The position numbers and the translations under genes were made by a program. A stretch of 8,901 nucleotides of DNA, taken from contig JAADEA010000049.1 of NCBI GenBank assembly GCA_013153675.1, positions 1 to 8,901 on the forward strand. The letters run 5' to 3'. The notes below the pieces were generated by a model. The model was given only the letters and a program-made list of their open reading frames with translations. It was not told where the DNA came from and did not search any database. The DNA comes from Campylobacterota bacterium. GTDB taxonomy: Bacteria > Campylobacterota > Campylobacteria > Campylobacterales > Sulfurovaceae. Shown here in pieces: positions 1 to 6,633 of this stretch (position 1 is the first letter of the stretch; each line of letters begins with the position of its first letter).

Positions 1-1
1 A

Positions 2-1456
2 AATAGGATTAAAAGACTATATAAAGAGGCTATAGAGAGTAAAAATTTAACAAATCCTATTGTAGAGCTATTTAGATATCTTCTAAAATCAAAATGCCCT
101 CCAGCTAAATTTGGAATACCAAAAGAGGAGTTGCAAGCTTTAGCACTAAAACATATGAGGATAGATGAGCATAGAGTTAGTGTTGGGGGAAGGGTTTTAA
201 GAGCATTAAATATTGTAGAAGAGGCTAATAAAAGGGTAAAAGATTATTTAGAGAGTAAAGATAAAGAGGTTAAGAGTGGAATTGAGCTTTGGGATAAGAT
301 TTTAGAGAATCAAGCTAGAATAAAAAGGATTTTAAATATTAGTGATAGTGAATGGGATAGTTATGATGGTCAAATAAGAAATGCAATTGATAGTGTGGAA
401 AAATTGGCAAAAATTTTGGACTTAAATGAAAAGATGATTAGAGATATCTCAAGAGTTACAAAACATTATCGTATGAGAATCTCTCCATATTATGCGAGTT
501 TAATGATGCCAGGAGAGATAAATGACCCAATTTTGCTCCAATCTGTTCCAACAGGAGAGATGATTGATAATGCAGGAATAGAGATTGAACCGGTTGCCGC
601 AGACCACTCTCCAGCAAGGCTTATTGACCAATTCTATCCAAGGGTATTATCAGTTAAGGTTACTAATATGTGTGCAATGTATTGTACCCACTGCTTAAGA
701 ATTGCTCATATTGGAACAAAAGATAGAATCTACTCAAATAATACCTATAATGAAGCACTAGATTATATTAGGAAAAATAAAAATATTAGAGATGTATTAA
801 TTACAGGAGGAGATGCCCTTGTCCTTTCAAATGCAAAATTGAAATTTTTACTCGATGAGCTTGATAAGATTGAGCATGTAAAAGTTAAAAGAGTTGGAAC
901 TAGAATTCCAATTACCTCTCCTCAACGAATAGATGATGAGCTTTTAGAGATTTTAGAAAAGAGTAATGATAAAAAGCCAATTAGAATAGTTACTCAAATA
1001 AATACAGCAAGAGAGATAACTCCTGTTACTAGAGAGACCTTTAAAAAACTAAACAGAGTTACAAGTGCTATATTAAATCAAGCAGTACTATTAAGAGGAA
1101 TAAATGATACAAAGGCTAAGATGTGGAAGCTTTGTGAGGTGGTGCATGAGAATTATGTTAGACCATACTATCTTTTTAATTGCAGTTATAGAAATCCTCA
1201 GTTTGCCCACCTAAGGGTTCCAATTGAGATTGGTCAAGAGATTGTTGAGGGGATGTATGGAAATATTAGTGGAGATGCAATTCCAAGATATATTGCAACA
1301 GCTGGAGGAAAGATTCCGCTTCATAGAAGTAATATAAAGGAAAAAAGAGATAACGAGTATATTTTAGTAAAGCCTTGGAGCGGTGAGGAGGTTAGTTATC
1401 CTGATATGAGTATGCAAGAGTATAAAAAACCATTTTCCTTTGAGAGGTATCTATGA
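2..1456 (+). CDS. KamA-family radical SAM aminomutase, 5'-truncated by the window edge
   Basis: The frame is open from the first complete codon at 2, so the true start lies upstream and the TTG at 131 is internal; 484 residues are visible. The fold is that of lysine 2,3-aminomutase: a W...Q.RN.I..VE.L segment near nt 353-410, the radical SAM cluster CxxxCxxC (Cys codons at 671, 683, 692), the carboxylate-binding Arg two residues later (698), GGDAL near 811, and the PLP lysine in AGGKIPL (codon 1310). The Cys-to-Lys distance is 206 residues against 205 in the Clostridium enzyme. Such enzymes move an alpha-amino group to the beta carbon using S-adenosylmethionine, a 4Fe-4S cluster and PLP. The two Asp residues that hold the lysine side chain appear to be Ser (1184) and Ala (about 1295), and the C-terminal zinc cysteines are missing, so the substrate is open. 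More than 110 residues precede the part matching the classical enzyme. Family assignment is firm; substrate is not. Confidence 0.9.
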   Translation, partial: NRIKRLYKEAIESKNLTNPIVELFRYLLKSKCPPAKFGIPKEELQALALKHMRIDEHRVSVGGRVLRALNIVEEANKRVKDYLESKDKEVKSGIELWDKILENQARIKRILNISDSEWDSYDGQIRNAIDSVEKLAKILDLNEKMIRDISRVTKHYRMRISPYYASLMMPGEINDPILLQSVPTGEMIDNAGIEIEPVAADHSPARLIDQFYPRVLSVKVTNMCAMYCTHCLRIAHIGTKDRIYSNNTYNEALDYIRKNKNIRDVLITGGDALVLSNAKLKFLLDELDKIEHVKVKRVGTRIPITSPQRIDDELLEILEKSNDKKPIRIVTQINTAREITPVTRETFKKLNRVTSAILNQAVLLRGINDTKAKMWKLCEVVHENYVRPYYLFNCSYRNPQFAHLRVPIEIGQEIVEGMYGNISGDAIPRYIATAGGKIPLHRSNIKEKRDNEYILVKPWSGEEVSYPDMSMQEYKKPFSFERYL

Positions 1457-1950
1457 ATTTAGTAGTATATGGAAGCTTGTTAAATAAAGAGGAGTTAAAA
1501 AAGCACAATATCAATTTGGATAAGATTGAGTATGTAAAGGTGTATGGATTTAAAAGAGTCTTTAATCAGCTTCCCTCTTGGAGAGAGGTTAAGGGGAATA
1601 AAAAGGCGGTATTAAATATAAAGAAAGATAGAGATAGCTGGTTTAATGCAATTTTAATAAAGGATTTAGATGAGAGCTACTTTAGAGAGCTTGATATTAG
1701 AGAAAGAGGATATAATAGAGTTAAGATTGAGGATTTGGTGGTAGGATATAATGGAGAAGTTTTTGAGAATTGTTTTGTATATTGTGGAAAAGAGGGGATG
1801 CAAAGTGATTTGATATTGCCAAATGAGGAGTATTTTAAGATATGTTATGAAGGTGCAAAGGGGCACTTTGAGGAGTTTTTTAAAGATTATATCAAAACTA
1901 CCTATATGAATTCAAAAGAGGGGTTAAAGAGGATAGAGGAGAAGAGTTAA
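1453..1950 (+). CDS. Gamma-glutamylcyclotransferase-fold (AIG2/GGCT-like) protein
   Basis: This 165-residue protein opens with the VYGSLL signature of the cyclotransferase fold at residues 5-10. The LDIRE segment at 80-84, followed by a GYNRV stretch, matches the family's LDxxE..Y.R pattern and supplies the probable catalytic Glu84. Family members release 5-oxoproline from gamma-glutamyl peptides or amines, but many bacterial members have no assigned substrate. There is no signal peptide or membrane segment, so it should be cytoplasmic. Its ATG overlaps the TGA of the aminomutase gene in ATGA, with a GAGAGG ribosome site just before it, so the two are probably co-translated. The 3' end meets rpiB tail to tail. 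The Lys/Glu-rich C-terminus after about residue 150 looks unstructured. The fold is well supported; the exact reaction is unknown. Confidence 0.8.
   Translation: MNLVVYGSLLNKEELKKHNINLDKIEYVKVYGFKRVFNQLPSWREVKGNKKAVLNIKKDRDSWFNAILIKDLDESYFRELDIRERGYNRVKIEDLVVGYNGEVFENCFVYCGKEGMQSDLILPNEEYFKICYEGAKGHFEEFFKDYIKTTYMNSKEGLKRIEEKS
1947..1950. other. Tail-to-tail overlap of two genes sharing a TTAA stop
   Basis: The palindrome TTAA provides the TAA stop of the cyclotransferase gene on the plus strand (1948-1950) and the TAA stop of rpiB on the minus strand (1949-1947). The convergent genes therefore overlap by 4 bp, and no intergenic terminator can exist. Each transcript must end inside, or run antisense to, the opposite gene. 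Confidence 0.9.
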
Positions 1951-2387
1951 AGATTTTCTATTTGAGATATCTTTTCAACTCTTTTAGCGTGTCTGCCACC
2001 TTCAAATTTGGTATTAATAAAGCTCTCTATCATACTCTCAACAACCCCTAATCCAACTACCCTTTGGCCAAAACATAAAATTTGGGCATTATTGTGAGCT
2101 CTTGCCATTGCAGCAGTATAAGCATCGTGACATAAAGCAGCTCTAATACCTTTTACTTTATTTGCCGCAATGCTCATTCCAATTCCAGTTCCACAAATTA
2201 GTATCCCAAAGCTTCCTTCATTCTCTCTTACTGCTAAGGCACACTTTTTAGCAAAATCTGGATAGTCAACTCTCTCTTTTGAGTAGGGCCCTAAATCTTC
2301 AACCTCAACCCCTTTTGACTCTAAAAACTCAATTACAAAATCTTTATACTCAATTCCAGCATGGTCTGTTGCAATAAAAAACTTCAT
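1947..2387 (-). CDS. rpiB: Ribose-5-phosphate isomerase B
   Basis: RpiB interconverts ribose 5-phosphate and ribulose 5-phosphate in the non-oxidative pentose phosphate pathway. The 146-residue length is normal for the family. Visible motifs are DHAG at 8-11, the catalytic-loop CGTGIGMSIAANK starting with Cys65 (the enediol-forming cysteine of the RpiB family), His98-Asn99 in the AHNNA segment, and a GRHAKRV segment at 131-137 that fits phosphate binding. It lacks the RpiA fold. The ATG is preceded by AAGGAG, placed 5 nt upstream at 2393-2398 and overlapping the stop of the M50 gene, which fixes the start. It is the last gene of the folD-lepB-M50-rpiB operon. The related allose-6-phosphate isomerases share this fold, but nothing nearby suggests allose metabolism. 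Confidence 0.95.
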   Translation of the reverse strand: MKFFIATDHAGIEYKDFVIEFLESKGVEVEDLGPYSKERVDYPDFAKKCALAVRENEGSFGILICGTGIGMSIAANKVKGIRAALCHDAYTAAMARAHNNAQILCFGQRVVGLGVVESMIESFINTKFEGGRHAKRVEKISQIENL

Positions 2388-2396
2388 TATCTCTCC

Positions 2397-3047
2397 TTAT
2401 GGTAAAATCATCTTTAAAATCCACTCAGCTGGGGCAAATATAATAGAGTTGATTCCTGGAATAAATAAGATTGCAAATAAAATTAGCATTCCATATGGAT
2501 ATATCTTTTCATAAAACTCTACAAACCTATCCCATCTAAGCTTCATTGCCAAATAGTATAGGGCTTGAGACCCATCAAGTGGAGGAATTGGCCAGAGGTT
2601 AAATACGGCTAAAATTACATTGTATAGAGTTAAGTTGTATAAAAAAAAGAACATAAATGCCTCAAAGTAGCTATTTGGATGTAAAAATAGTGGAAGTATA
2701 GTTGCGGCAAATATTGCTACTAATAGGTTATAGGTAATTCCAGCTAAAGCTACTGCAATAGCTGCTCCATACCCTCCATTCCTAATTACAATAGAGATAT
2801 TAACTGGCACTGGCTTTGCCCATCCAAATAGGAATGGAGCATTTGTAAAGTATAAGATAGCAGGAATTAGAATAGTTCCAACTGGGTCTATATGGACAAT
2901 TGGGTTAATGCTTAATCTTCCAGCTCTTTTTGCGGTATCATCTCCATATCTATAGGCTATATAGCCGTGCATAATCTCATGCCCAATAATTGCTATCATT
3001 AGGGCAAGTATCATTGAAAGGGTCTCAATTATCTTTATATCACTCAT
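2397..3047 (-). CDS. M50-family site-2 protease (integral membrane zinc metalloprotease)
   Basis: This 216-residue protein is largely hydrophobic, with about five or six possible membrane segments. The zinc motif HEIMH sits at 23-27 inside the first one, and the third metal ligand is probably Asp158 in PPLDGS. The FGWAKPVPVN stretch at 74-83 is typical of compact M50B proteases that cut substrates within the membrane. There is no PDZ domain, unlike RseP, and no CBS domain. The start overlaps the lepB stop by 4 bp (ATGA), and no strong ribosome site is visible before it, which suggests translational coupling to the signal peptidase. That pairing fits a role in clearing signal peptides or other membrane stubs, but this is inference and no substrate is evident. 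An A8 run on the plus strand (2641-2648) encodes a Phe-rich membrane stretch. Confidence 0.88.
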   Translation of the reverse strand: MSDIKIIETLSMILALMIAIIGHEIMHGYIAYRYGDDTAKRAGRLSINPIVHIDPVGTILIPAILYFTNAPFLFGWAKPVPVNISIVIRNGGYGAAIAVALAGITYNLLVAIFAATILPLFLHPNSYFEAFMFFFLYNLTLYNVILAVFNLWPIPPLDGSQALYYLAMKLRWDRFVEFYEKIYPYGMLILFAILFIPGINSIIFAPAEWILKMILP

Positions 3048-4003
3048 CTTAATGGCTCTTTATATTGGAGTTTATCTATACTTTGAAATATTCTATCCCA
3101 TCTAATGGTAAAGCGATACTTATTCCACTTCTCTTCACACTCTTTTGAGAGCAGTGGAGAGTCTTTGCAAACCTTTTTTAACATCTGGTGGTCTCTTCCC
3201 CCACCAACTCCTTTTGCAACTCTATCATAACTTCTATACTCTAAGCTAAAGTAGGTAAACCAAGGCTTTCCTATAATCAAAGAGTATGGCACACTTCCCC
3301 AAAATCTACTATCTTCAGAGTTATCTCTATTATCTCCAATCATATAGAAGTGGTCCTTTTCAACCTTTTTATAAAAGGCATTTATAGGAGTTACTCCAAC
3401 TCCCATTACAGGAGCATCTAAATCGGTTATATAGACTGGTTTCATATCGATACTATCTGCTCGATATAGCATTTGCAAAAATATATTACCTTTATATTCG
3501 GGATTGTATTGGATTCCTGGAAACTTATCCATATATGGATTATCTACCCAGAGTTTGCCCATAACTTTTACAATCTTTTCTTTTGGAAAGTTCTTTTTGA
3601 TATACTCATCACCTTCGTGAAAGTGGATAAGAAGATGCTTATCATAATATATTATCTCATCTCCTCCAACAGCTACTGCTCTTTTTACAAAGTGGTCTTT
3701 TTTGTTAGTTGGCACGTAAAATATTACAATATCTCCCCTTTTTGGTCTATCCCCTTCTATTAAATGGCCATTATTATTAAAATCTGGCAAAATTTTTATT
3801 CCTAAAATAGGGATTTCTGGGGTGGAGATTCCATAGCTAAACTTTTTGGCAAATAGAAAGTCTCCAATTAAGAGGGTTCTTTTCATAGAACCACTTGGTA
3901 TTACAAAAGATTGAGCCACAAAGAAGATAAAGAGCAGTACTATAATAATAGTTCCTGTCCAGCTGGTAGAGAACTTATGAAGCTTTTTTAAAAACTCTTT
4001 CAT
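3044..4003 (-). CDS. lepB: Signal peptidase I
   Basis: LepB removes signal peptides from exported proteins on the outer face of the inner membrane. Conserved boxes are in order: one membrane anchor at about 17-33; IPSGSM at 35-40 with nucleophile Ser39; KRGDIV at 88-93; the general base Lys107 in FVKRAV; and GDNRDNS..SR.WG near residues 223-236. At 319 residues it is similar in length to the E. coli enzyme but has a single N-terminal anchor instead of two. A long insert between about 120 and 215 and a basic tail ending in RWDRIF extend the catalytic core. The ATG comes 1 nt after the folD stop, with AAGAAGG at 4014-4020 inside folD as ribosome site. The neighbour relation folD-signal peptidase is also seen in Campylobacter, which supports the taxonomic placement. 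Confidence 0.95.
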   Translation of the reverse strand: MKEFLKKLHKFSTSWTGTIIIVLLFIFFVAQSFVIPSGSMKRTLLIGDFLFAKKFSYGISTPEIPILGIKILPDFNNNGHLIEGDRPKRGDIVIFYVPTNKKDHFVKRAVAVGGDEIIYYDKHLLIHFHEGDEYIKKNFPKEKIVKVMGKLWVDNPYMDKFPGIQYNPEYKGNIFLQMLYRADSIDMKPVYITDLDAPVMGVGVTPINAFYKKVEKDHFYMIGDNRDNSEDSRFWGSVPYSLIIGKPWFTYFSLEYRSYDRVAKGVGGGRDHQMLKKVCKDSPLLSKECEEKWNKYRFTIRWDRIFQSIDKLQYKEPLR

Positions 4004-4004
4004 A

Positions 4005-4847
4005 TTAACTTAACCTTCTTTTAGCTGCATTTAGGGTATTTTTTAGAAGCATTGCAATTGTCATTGGTCCAACACCTCCTGGAACTGGGGTTATAAAACT
4101 GCACTTTTTTGAGACATTTTCAAAATCGACATCTCCTACAATTTTACCATCTTTTCGATTAATTCCAATATCAATTACAACAGCTCCCTCTTTTATCATA
4201 TCAGCTGTTATTAAGTTTGGCTTTCCAACTCCTACAATTACAATATCAGCCTTTTTTGTATGAGATTTTAAATCTTTTGTGTAGATATGAGTTATTGTAA
4301 CTGTTGCATTTGCATTGAGTAAAAGAGCAGCCATTGGCTTTCCTACAATATTGCTAGCTCCAACAACACATACATCTTTGCCCTCTAAATCTATATTATA
4401 CTCCTTAAACATCTCCATAACTCCAATTGGAGTACATGGTGCAAATGACTCAAGACCCTCTACTAACTTTCCCATATTGTAGGGGTGAAATCCATCAACA
4501 TCTTTGGAGGGGTCAATTACCTCAAGTATCTTTTGGGTATTAATATGAGGAGGGAGTGGTAGTTGAACTAATATTCCATCAATTCTTGGATTATTATTCA
4601 TTAGTTTTATTGTCTCAATAATCTCTTCTTGAGTAATTGTATCTGGCATTTTATGAACAATTGAGTAGAATCCAACTCTCTCACATGCTTTTTCTTTCAT
4701 ATTTACATATGTTTGGCTTGCAGCATCATTTCCAACTAATATTACAGCTAGGCCAGGAACTACTCCCTTTTTTTCTAGCTCAACTACCTCTTTTTTAATC
4801 TCTTCTTGAATCTTATTTGAGAGGGCTTTTCCATCAATTAATGTCAT
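4005..4847 (-). CDS. folD: Bifunctional methylenetetrahydrofolate dehydrogenase/cyclohydrolase
   Basis: FolD oxidises 5,10-methylene-THF to methenyl-THF with NADP and hydrolyses it to 10-formyl-THF in the cytoplasm. The 280-residue length is standard. Active-site residues are present: Tyr47 and Lys51 in YVNMK, Gln95 in LVQLPLP, Asp118 in KDVDGFHP, PCTP at 137-140, the dinucleotide-binding VVGASNIVGKP at 161-171, and PVPGGVGPMT at 254-263. It is the first gene of the minus-strand operon. AAAGGA at 4853-4858, 5 nt before the ATG, marks the start, and a consensus TATAAT lies about 30 nt upstream. No residue expected for function is missing, and there is no competing assignment. Confidence 0.97.
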   Translation of the reverse strand: MTLIDGKALSNKIQEEIKKEVVELEKKGVVPGLAVILVGNDAASQTYVNMKEKACERVGFYSIVHKMPDTITQEEIIETIKLMNNNPRIDGILVQLPLPPHINTQKILEVIDPSKDVDGFHPYNMGKLVEGLESFAPCTPIGVMEMFKEYNIDLEGKDVCVVGASNIVGKPMAALLLNANATVTITHIYTKDLKSHTKKADIVIVGVGKPNLITADMIKEGAVVIDIGINRKDGKIVGDVDFENVSKKCSFITPVPGGVGPMTIAMLLKNTLNAAKRRLS

Positions 4848-4875
4848 AATAATCCTTTGTTTTAAAGAATTTGGG

Positions 4876-4881
4876 TATTAT
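4876..4881 (+). promoter_or_regulatory. Possible -10 element (TATTAT) for the cytochrome-proA operon
   Basis: TATTAT on the plus strand matches five of six consensus bases and lies 27 nt before the GTG start. It almost completely overlaps the minus-strand TATAAT. No -35 element is obvious. It is the best candidate in the 61 bp spacer for driving the rightward operon, but the evidence is only the short motif and its position. Confidence 0.45.
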
Positions 4882-4882
4882 A
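4877..4882 (-). promoter_or_regulatory. Sigma70-type -10 element (TATAAT) for the folD operon
   Basis: A perfect TATAAT reads on the minus strand, preceded by a T-run and lacking a recognisable -35 hexamer. This is the usual form of promoters in Campylobacter and Helicobacter. It would start transcription near 4870 and give a 5' leader of about 20 nt, leaving room for the ribosome site and little else. Confidence 0.7.
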
Positions 4883-4908
4883 TCTAAAAAAAGTTTAGGT
4901 GAGATAGA

Positions 4909-5400
4909 GTGAGAAGAGTATTATCTATTTTAGTGCTAATAAATTTTTTATATGGTGAAGATTTTATCTCTGAGTTTGAGTATGGGCAGATGCTCTTTAG
5001 TAATCCTAGAGGAGTTAGTTGTGCTAAGTGTCATGGCACTTTAGGAAAAGGGAAATTTATTGCTCAATTTGAAGATGAGGATGGAAAAGTTCAAAAGTTT
5101 TTTGGGCCTGATATCTCTAAGACCTCTTTGGAGACTTTTAGAGAGGCGTTAGATAAGGGGGGAGCATTAATGCCAAGATACTATTTAACTAATAAAGAGA
5201 TTAATGCAATATATACTTATATTAAGATGGTAAATAGCACTAATGAGCCAGTGGAGCTGGAGCCACTGGTTATTGAAGAGAAAAAAGATTCCAAAAAAGA
5301 GGATATTAAAAAATCTAATAATAAAAATAATAAAGAAGATAGTATAATTTCTAATATGTTTAATAAAATTGAGATTGATAGCAATCAGACAGGAGATTAG
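4909..5400 (+). CDS. Small periplasmic class I c-type cytochrome with Lys/Asn-rich tail
   Basis: The protein has 163 residues. A short signal peptide (MRR followed by a hydrophobic core, probable cleavage near residue 16, LYG|ED) sends it to the periplasm. The haem site is CAKCH at 38-42, and Met88 in ALMPRYYL is the likely sixth ligand, giving a mono-haem cytochrome c of about 90 residues. After about residue 112 comes a Pro/Glu segment and then a highly charged, low-complexity Lys/Asn/Asp/Glu tail to the end, probably disordered. The start is GTG: an in-frame TGA at 4900 excludes anything earlier, AGGTGAG lies just upstream, and this start gives a proper signal peptide. It is first in the rightward operon and abuts proA. 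Its redox partner cannot be told from the context. The haem domain is certain; the role is unknown. Confidence 0.9.
   Translation: MRRVLSILVLINFLYGEDFISEFEYGQMLFSNPRGVSCAKCHGTLGKGKFIAQFEDEDGKVQKFFGPDISKTSLETFREALDKGGALMPRYYLTNKEINAIYTYIKMVNSTNEPVELEPLVIEEKKDSKKEDIKKSNNKNNKEDSIISNMFNKIEIDSNQTGD
5248..5269 (+). repeat. Perfect 7 bp GC-rich inverted repeat inside the cytochrome gene
   Basis: CCAGTGG at 5248-5254 and CCACTGG at 5263-5269 form a 7 bp stem, five of the pairs being G-C, around an 8 nt loop; a G-T and an A-T pair can extend it outward. It lies where the haem domain ends and the charged tail begins. No T-run follows, so it is not a standard terminator. In the protein the same stretch encodes two similar EP(V/L) units, which alone could create the symmetry. 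Confidence 0.5.
5391..5395 (+). promoter_or_regulatory. Ribosome binding site of proA within the cytochrome gene
   Basis: AGGAG is placed 5 nt before the proA ATG, inside the last codons of the cytochrome gene. The ATG follows the TAG stop with no base between, so ribosomes ending on the cytochrome could restart directly. This site fixes the proA start. Confidence 0.8.
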
Positions 5401-6633
5401 ATGGAGGAGTTTTTAAAGAAGGCAAAAGAGAGTAGTTTTATTATTGCAAACTTAGAGAGCAAAAAGAAAAAAGAGATTTTATTAAAGATGGCAGATGAGA
5501 TTGAGAAAAATAGAGAGTATATAAAAGAGCAAAATAGTATAGATATGGAAAATGGCCAAAAGATGGGCCTTAGTGAAGCTTTAATGGATAGGTTATTGCT
5601 AAATGAGAGTAGAGTTTTGGCAATGGCTAACTCTTTAAGGGAGGTAGCAGCTTTAAAAGAGCCAGTTGGAAGGGTGCTTGATGGATGGGTTAGTGATGAT
5701 GGGCTAAAGATTCAAAAAGTTTCTGTTCCAATTGGAGTAATTGGTGTAATTTATGAGTCGCGTCCAAATGTTACTGCTGATGTTGCAGCTTTATGTTTTA
5801 AGAGTGGAAATGTGGCCATATTAAAGGGTGGAAAGGAGGCTCTTTATTCAAATAGGGCAATTGCTAATATTTTGCAAGGTGTATTGGAAGAGGAGTCTTT
5901 GCCAAAAGAGATTATTTCGCTTCTTCCAGATAGCTCAAGAGAAGGAGTAGATTTTTTAATTAAACAAGATAGATATGTTGATTTGATTGTGCCAAGGGGT
6001 GGAGAGGCATTAATTAGATATATTTCTGCAAATTCTTTGGTGCCAGTTGTAAAGCATGATAAGGGGCTTTGTCATACCTATATTGAAAAGAGTGCCAATA
6101 TTGATATGGCAATTGATATTGCTATTAATGCAAAGTGTGATAGGCCAGGGGTTTGTAATGCGATGGAGACTCTTTTGGTTGATAAAGAGATAGCTTCTAC
6201 TCTATTACCAAAGTTAAAAGAGGCATTTGATAGATATCATACAGAGCTTAGGGTTGATAAAGAGAGCTTAAAATATATTGAGGCTATTGAGGCTAAAGAG
6301 GAGGATTTTGATACGGAGTATTTGGCAAATATATTGAGTATTAAAGTTGTAGATGGAATTGATGAGGCAATTGAGCATATTATAAAGTATGGTTCAAACC
6401 ACTCTGAGGCAATCATTACTCAAGATTATAGTAAGGCTGAAGAGTTTTTAGATAGGGTAGATGCGGCGTGTGTATATGTTAATGCCTCAACTAGATTTAC
6501 TGATGGAGGGGCTTTTGGATTTGGAGCTGAGGTTGGAATCTCTACTAATAAGCTTCATGCTAGAGGTCCAATGGGGATAAATGAATTAACCACCTATAAG
6601 TATAAGATATATGGAAATGGACAAACAAGATAA
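5401..6633 (+). CDS. proA: Glutamate-5-semialdehyde dehydrogenase (gamma-glutamyl phosphate reductase)
   Basis: ProA reduces gamma-glutamyl phosphate to glutamate 5-semialdehyde with NADPH, the second step of proline synthesis, in the cytoplasm. The 410-residue length is typical. Recognisable segments are GVIGVIYESRPNVT at 112-125, the nucleotide-binding LKGGKEA at 141-147, VPRGGEALI at 198-206, the catalytic Cys252 in RPGVCNAMETLL, and the C-terminal FGFGAEVGISTNKLHARGP segment (19 residues). The gene follows the cytochrome stop directly and overlaps the ABC ATPase gene by 23 bp. Its partner proB is not in the window; in Campylobacter proB sits elsewhere, near obg, so this separation is normal for the group. 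No defect is visible. Confidence 0.96.
   Translation: MEEFLKKAKESSFIIANLESKKKKEILLKMADEIEKNREYIKEQNSIDMENGQKMGLSEALMDRLLLNESRVLAMANSLREVAALKEPVGRVLDGWVSDDGLKIQKVSVPIGVIGVIYESRPNVTADVAALCFKSGNVAILKGGKEALYSNRAIANILQGVLEEESLPKEIISLLPDSSREGVDFLIKQDRYVDLIVPRGGEALIRYISANSLVPVVKHDKGLCHTYIEKSANIDMAIDIAINAKCDRPGVCNAMETLLVDKEIASTLLPKLKEAFDRYHTELRVDKESLKYIEAIEAKEEDFDTEYLANILSIKVVDGIDEAIEHIIKYGSNHSEAIITQDYSKAEEFLDRVDAACVYVNASTRFTDGGAFGFGAEVGISTNKLHARGPMGINELTTYKYKIYGNGQTR

Noticed and set aside
131..133. TTG as start of the aminomutase gene
   Set aside because: The frame is open without a stop from nt 2, upstream residues read as normal protein, and no ribosome site precedes the TTG; the gene starts outside the window.
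1666..1866. Minus-strand open frame of 66 codons
   Set aside because: It lies wholly inside the cyclotransferase gene, has no recognisable motif, and reads as the reverse of a real gene.
1949..1974. Possible terminator hairpin AAAGAT / ATCTTT after the cyclotransferase gene
   Set aside because: The stem is only six mostly A-T pairs with a 14 nt loop, and the following T-run is minimal; it lies in rpiB coding sequence and is likely chance.
2641..2648. A8 run in the M50 gene (and another A8 at 7812-7819 in the tamA-like gene) as phase-variation tracts
   Set aside because: Runs of eight A are common by chance at this composition, both frames are intact, and phase-variable tracts in this group are usually longer G/C runs.
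3364..3378. Palindrome CCTTTT-TAT-AAAAGG in lepB
   Set aside because: It is a six-pair A/T-dominated stem inside a conserved coding region with no regulatory context.
3473..3763. Plus-strand open frame of 96 codons rich in Ile/Phe/Tyr
   Set aside because: It is antisense to lepB, whose motifs are conserved throughout; the hydrophobic composition comes from AT-rich reverse codons, not a membrane protein.
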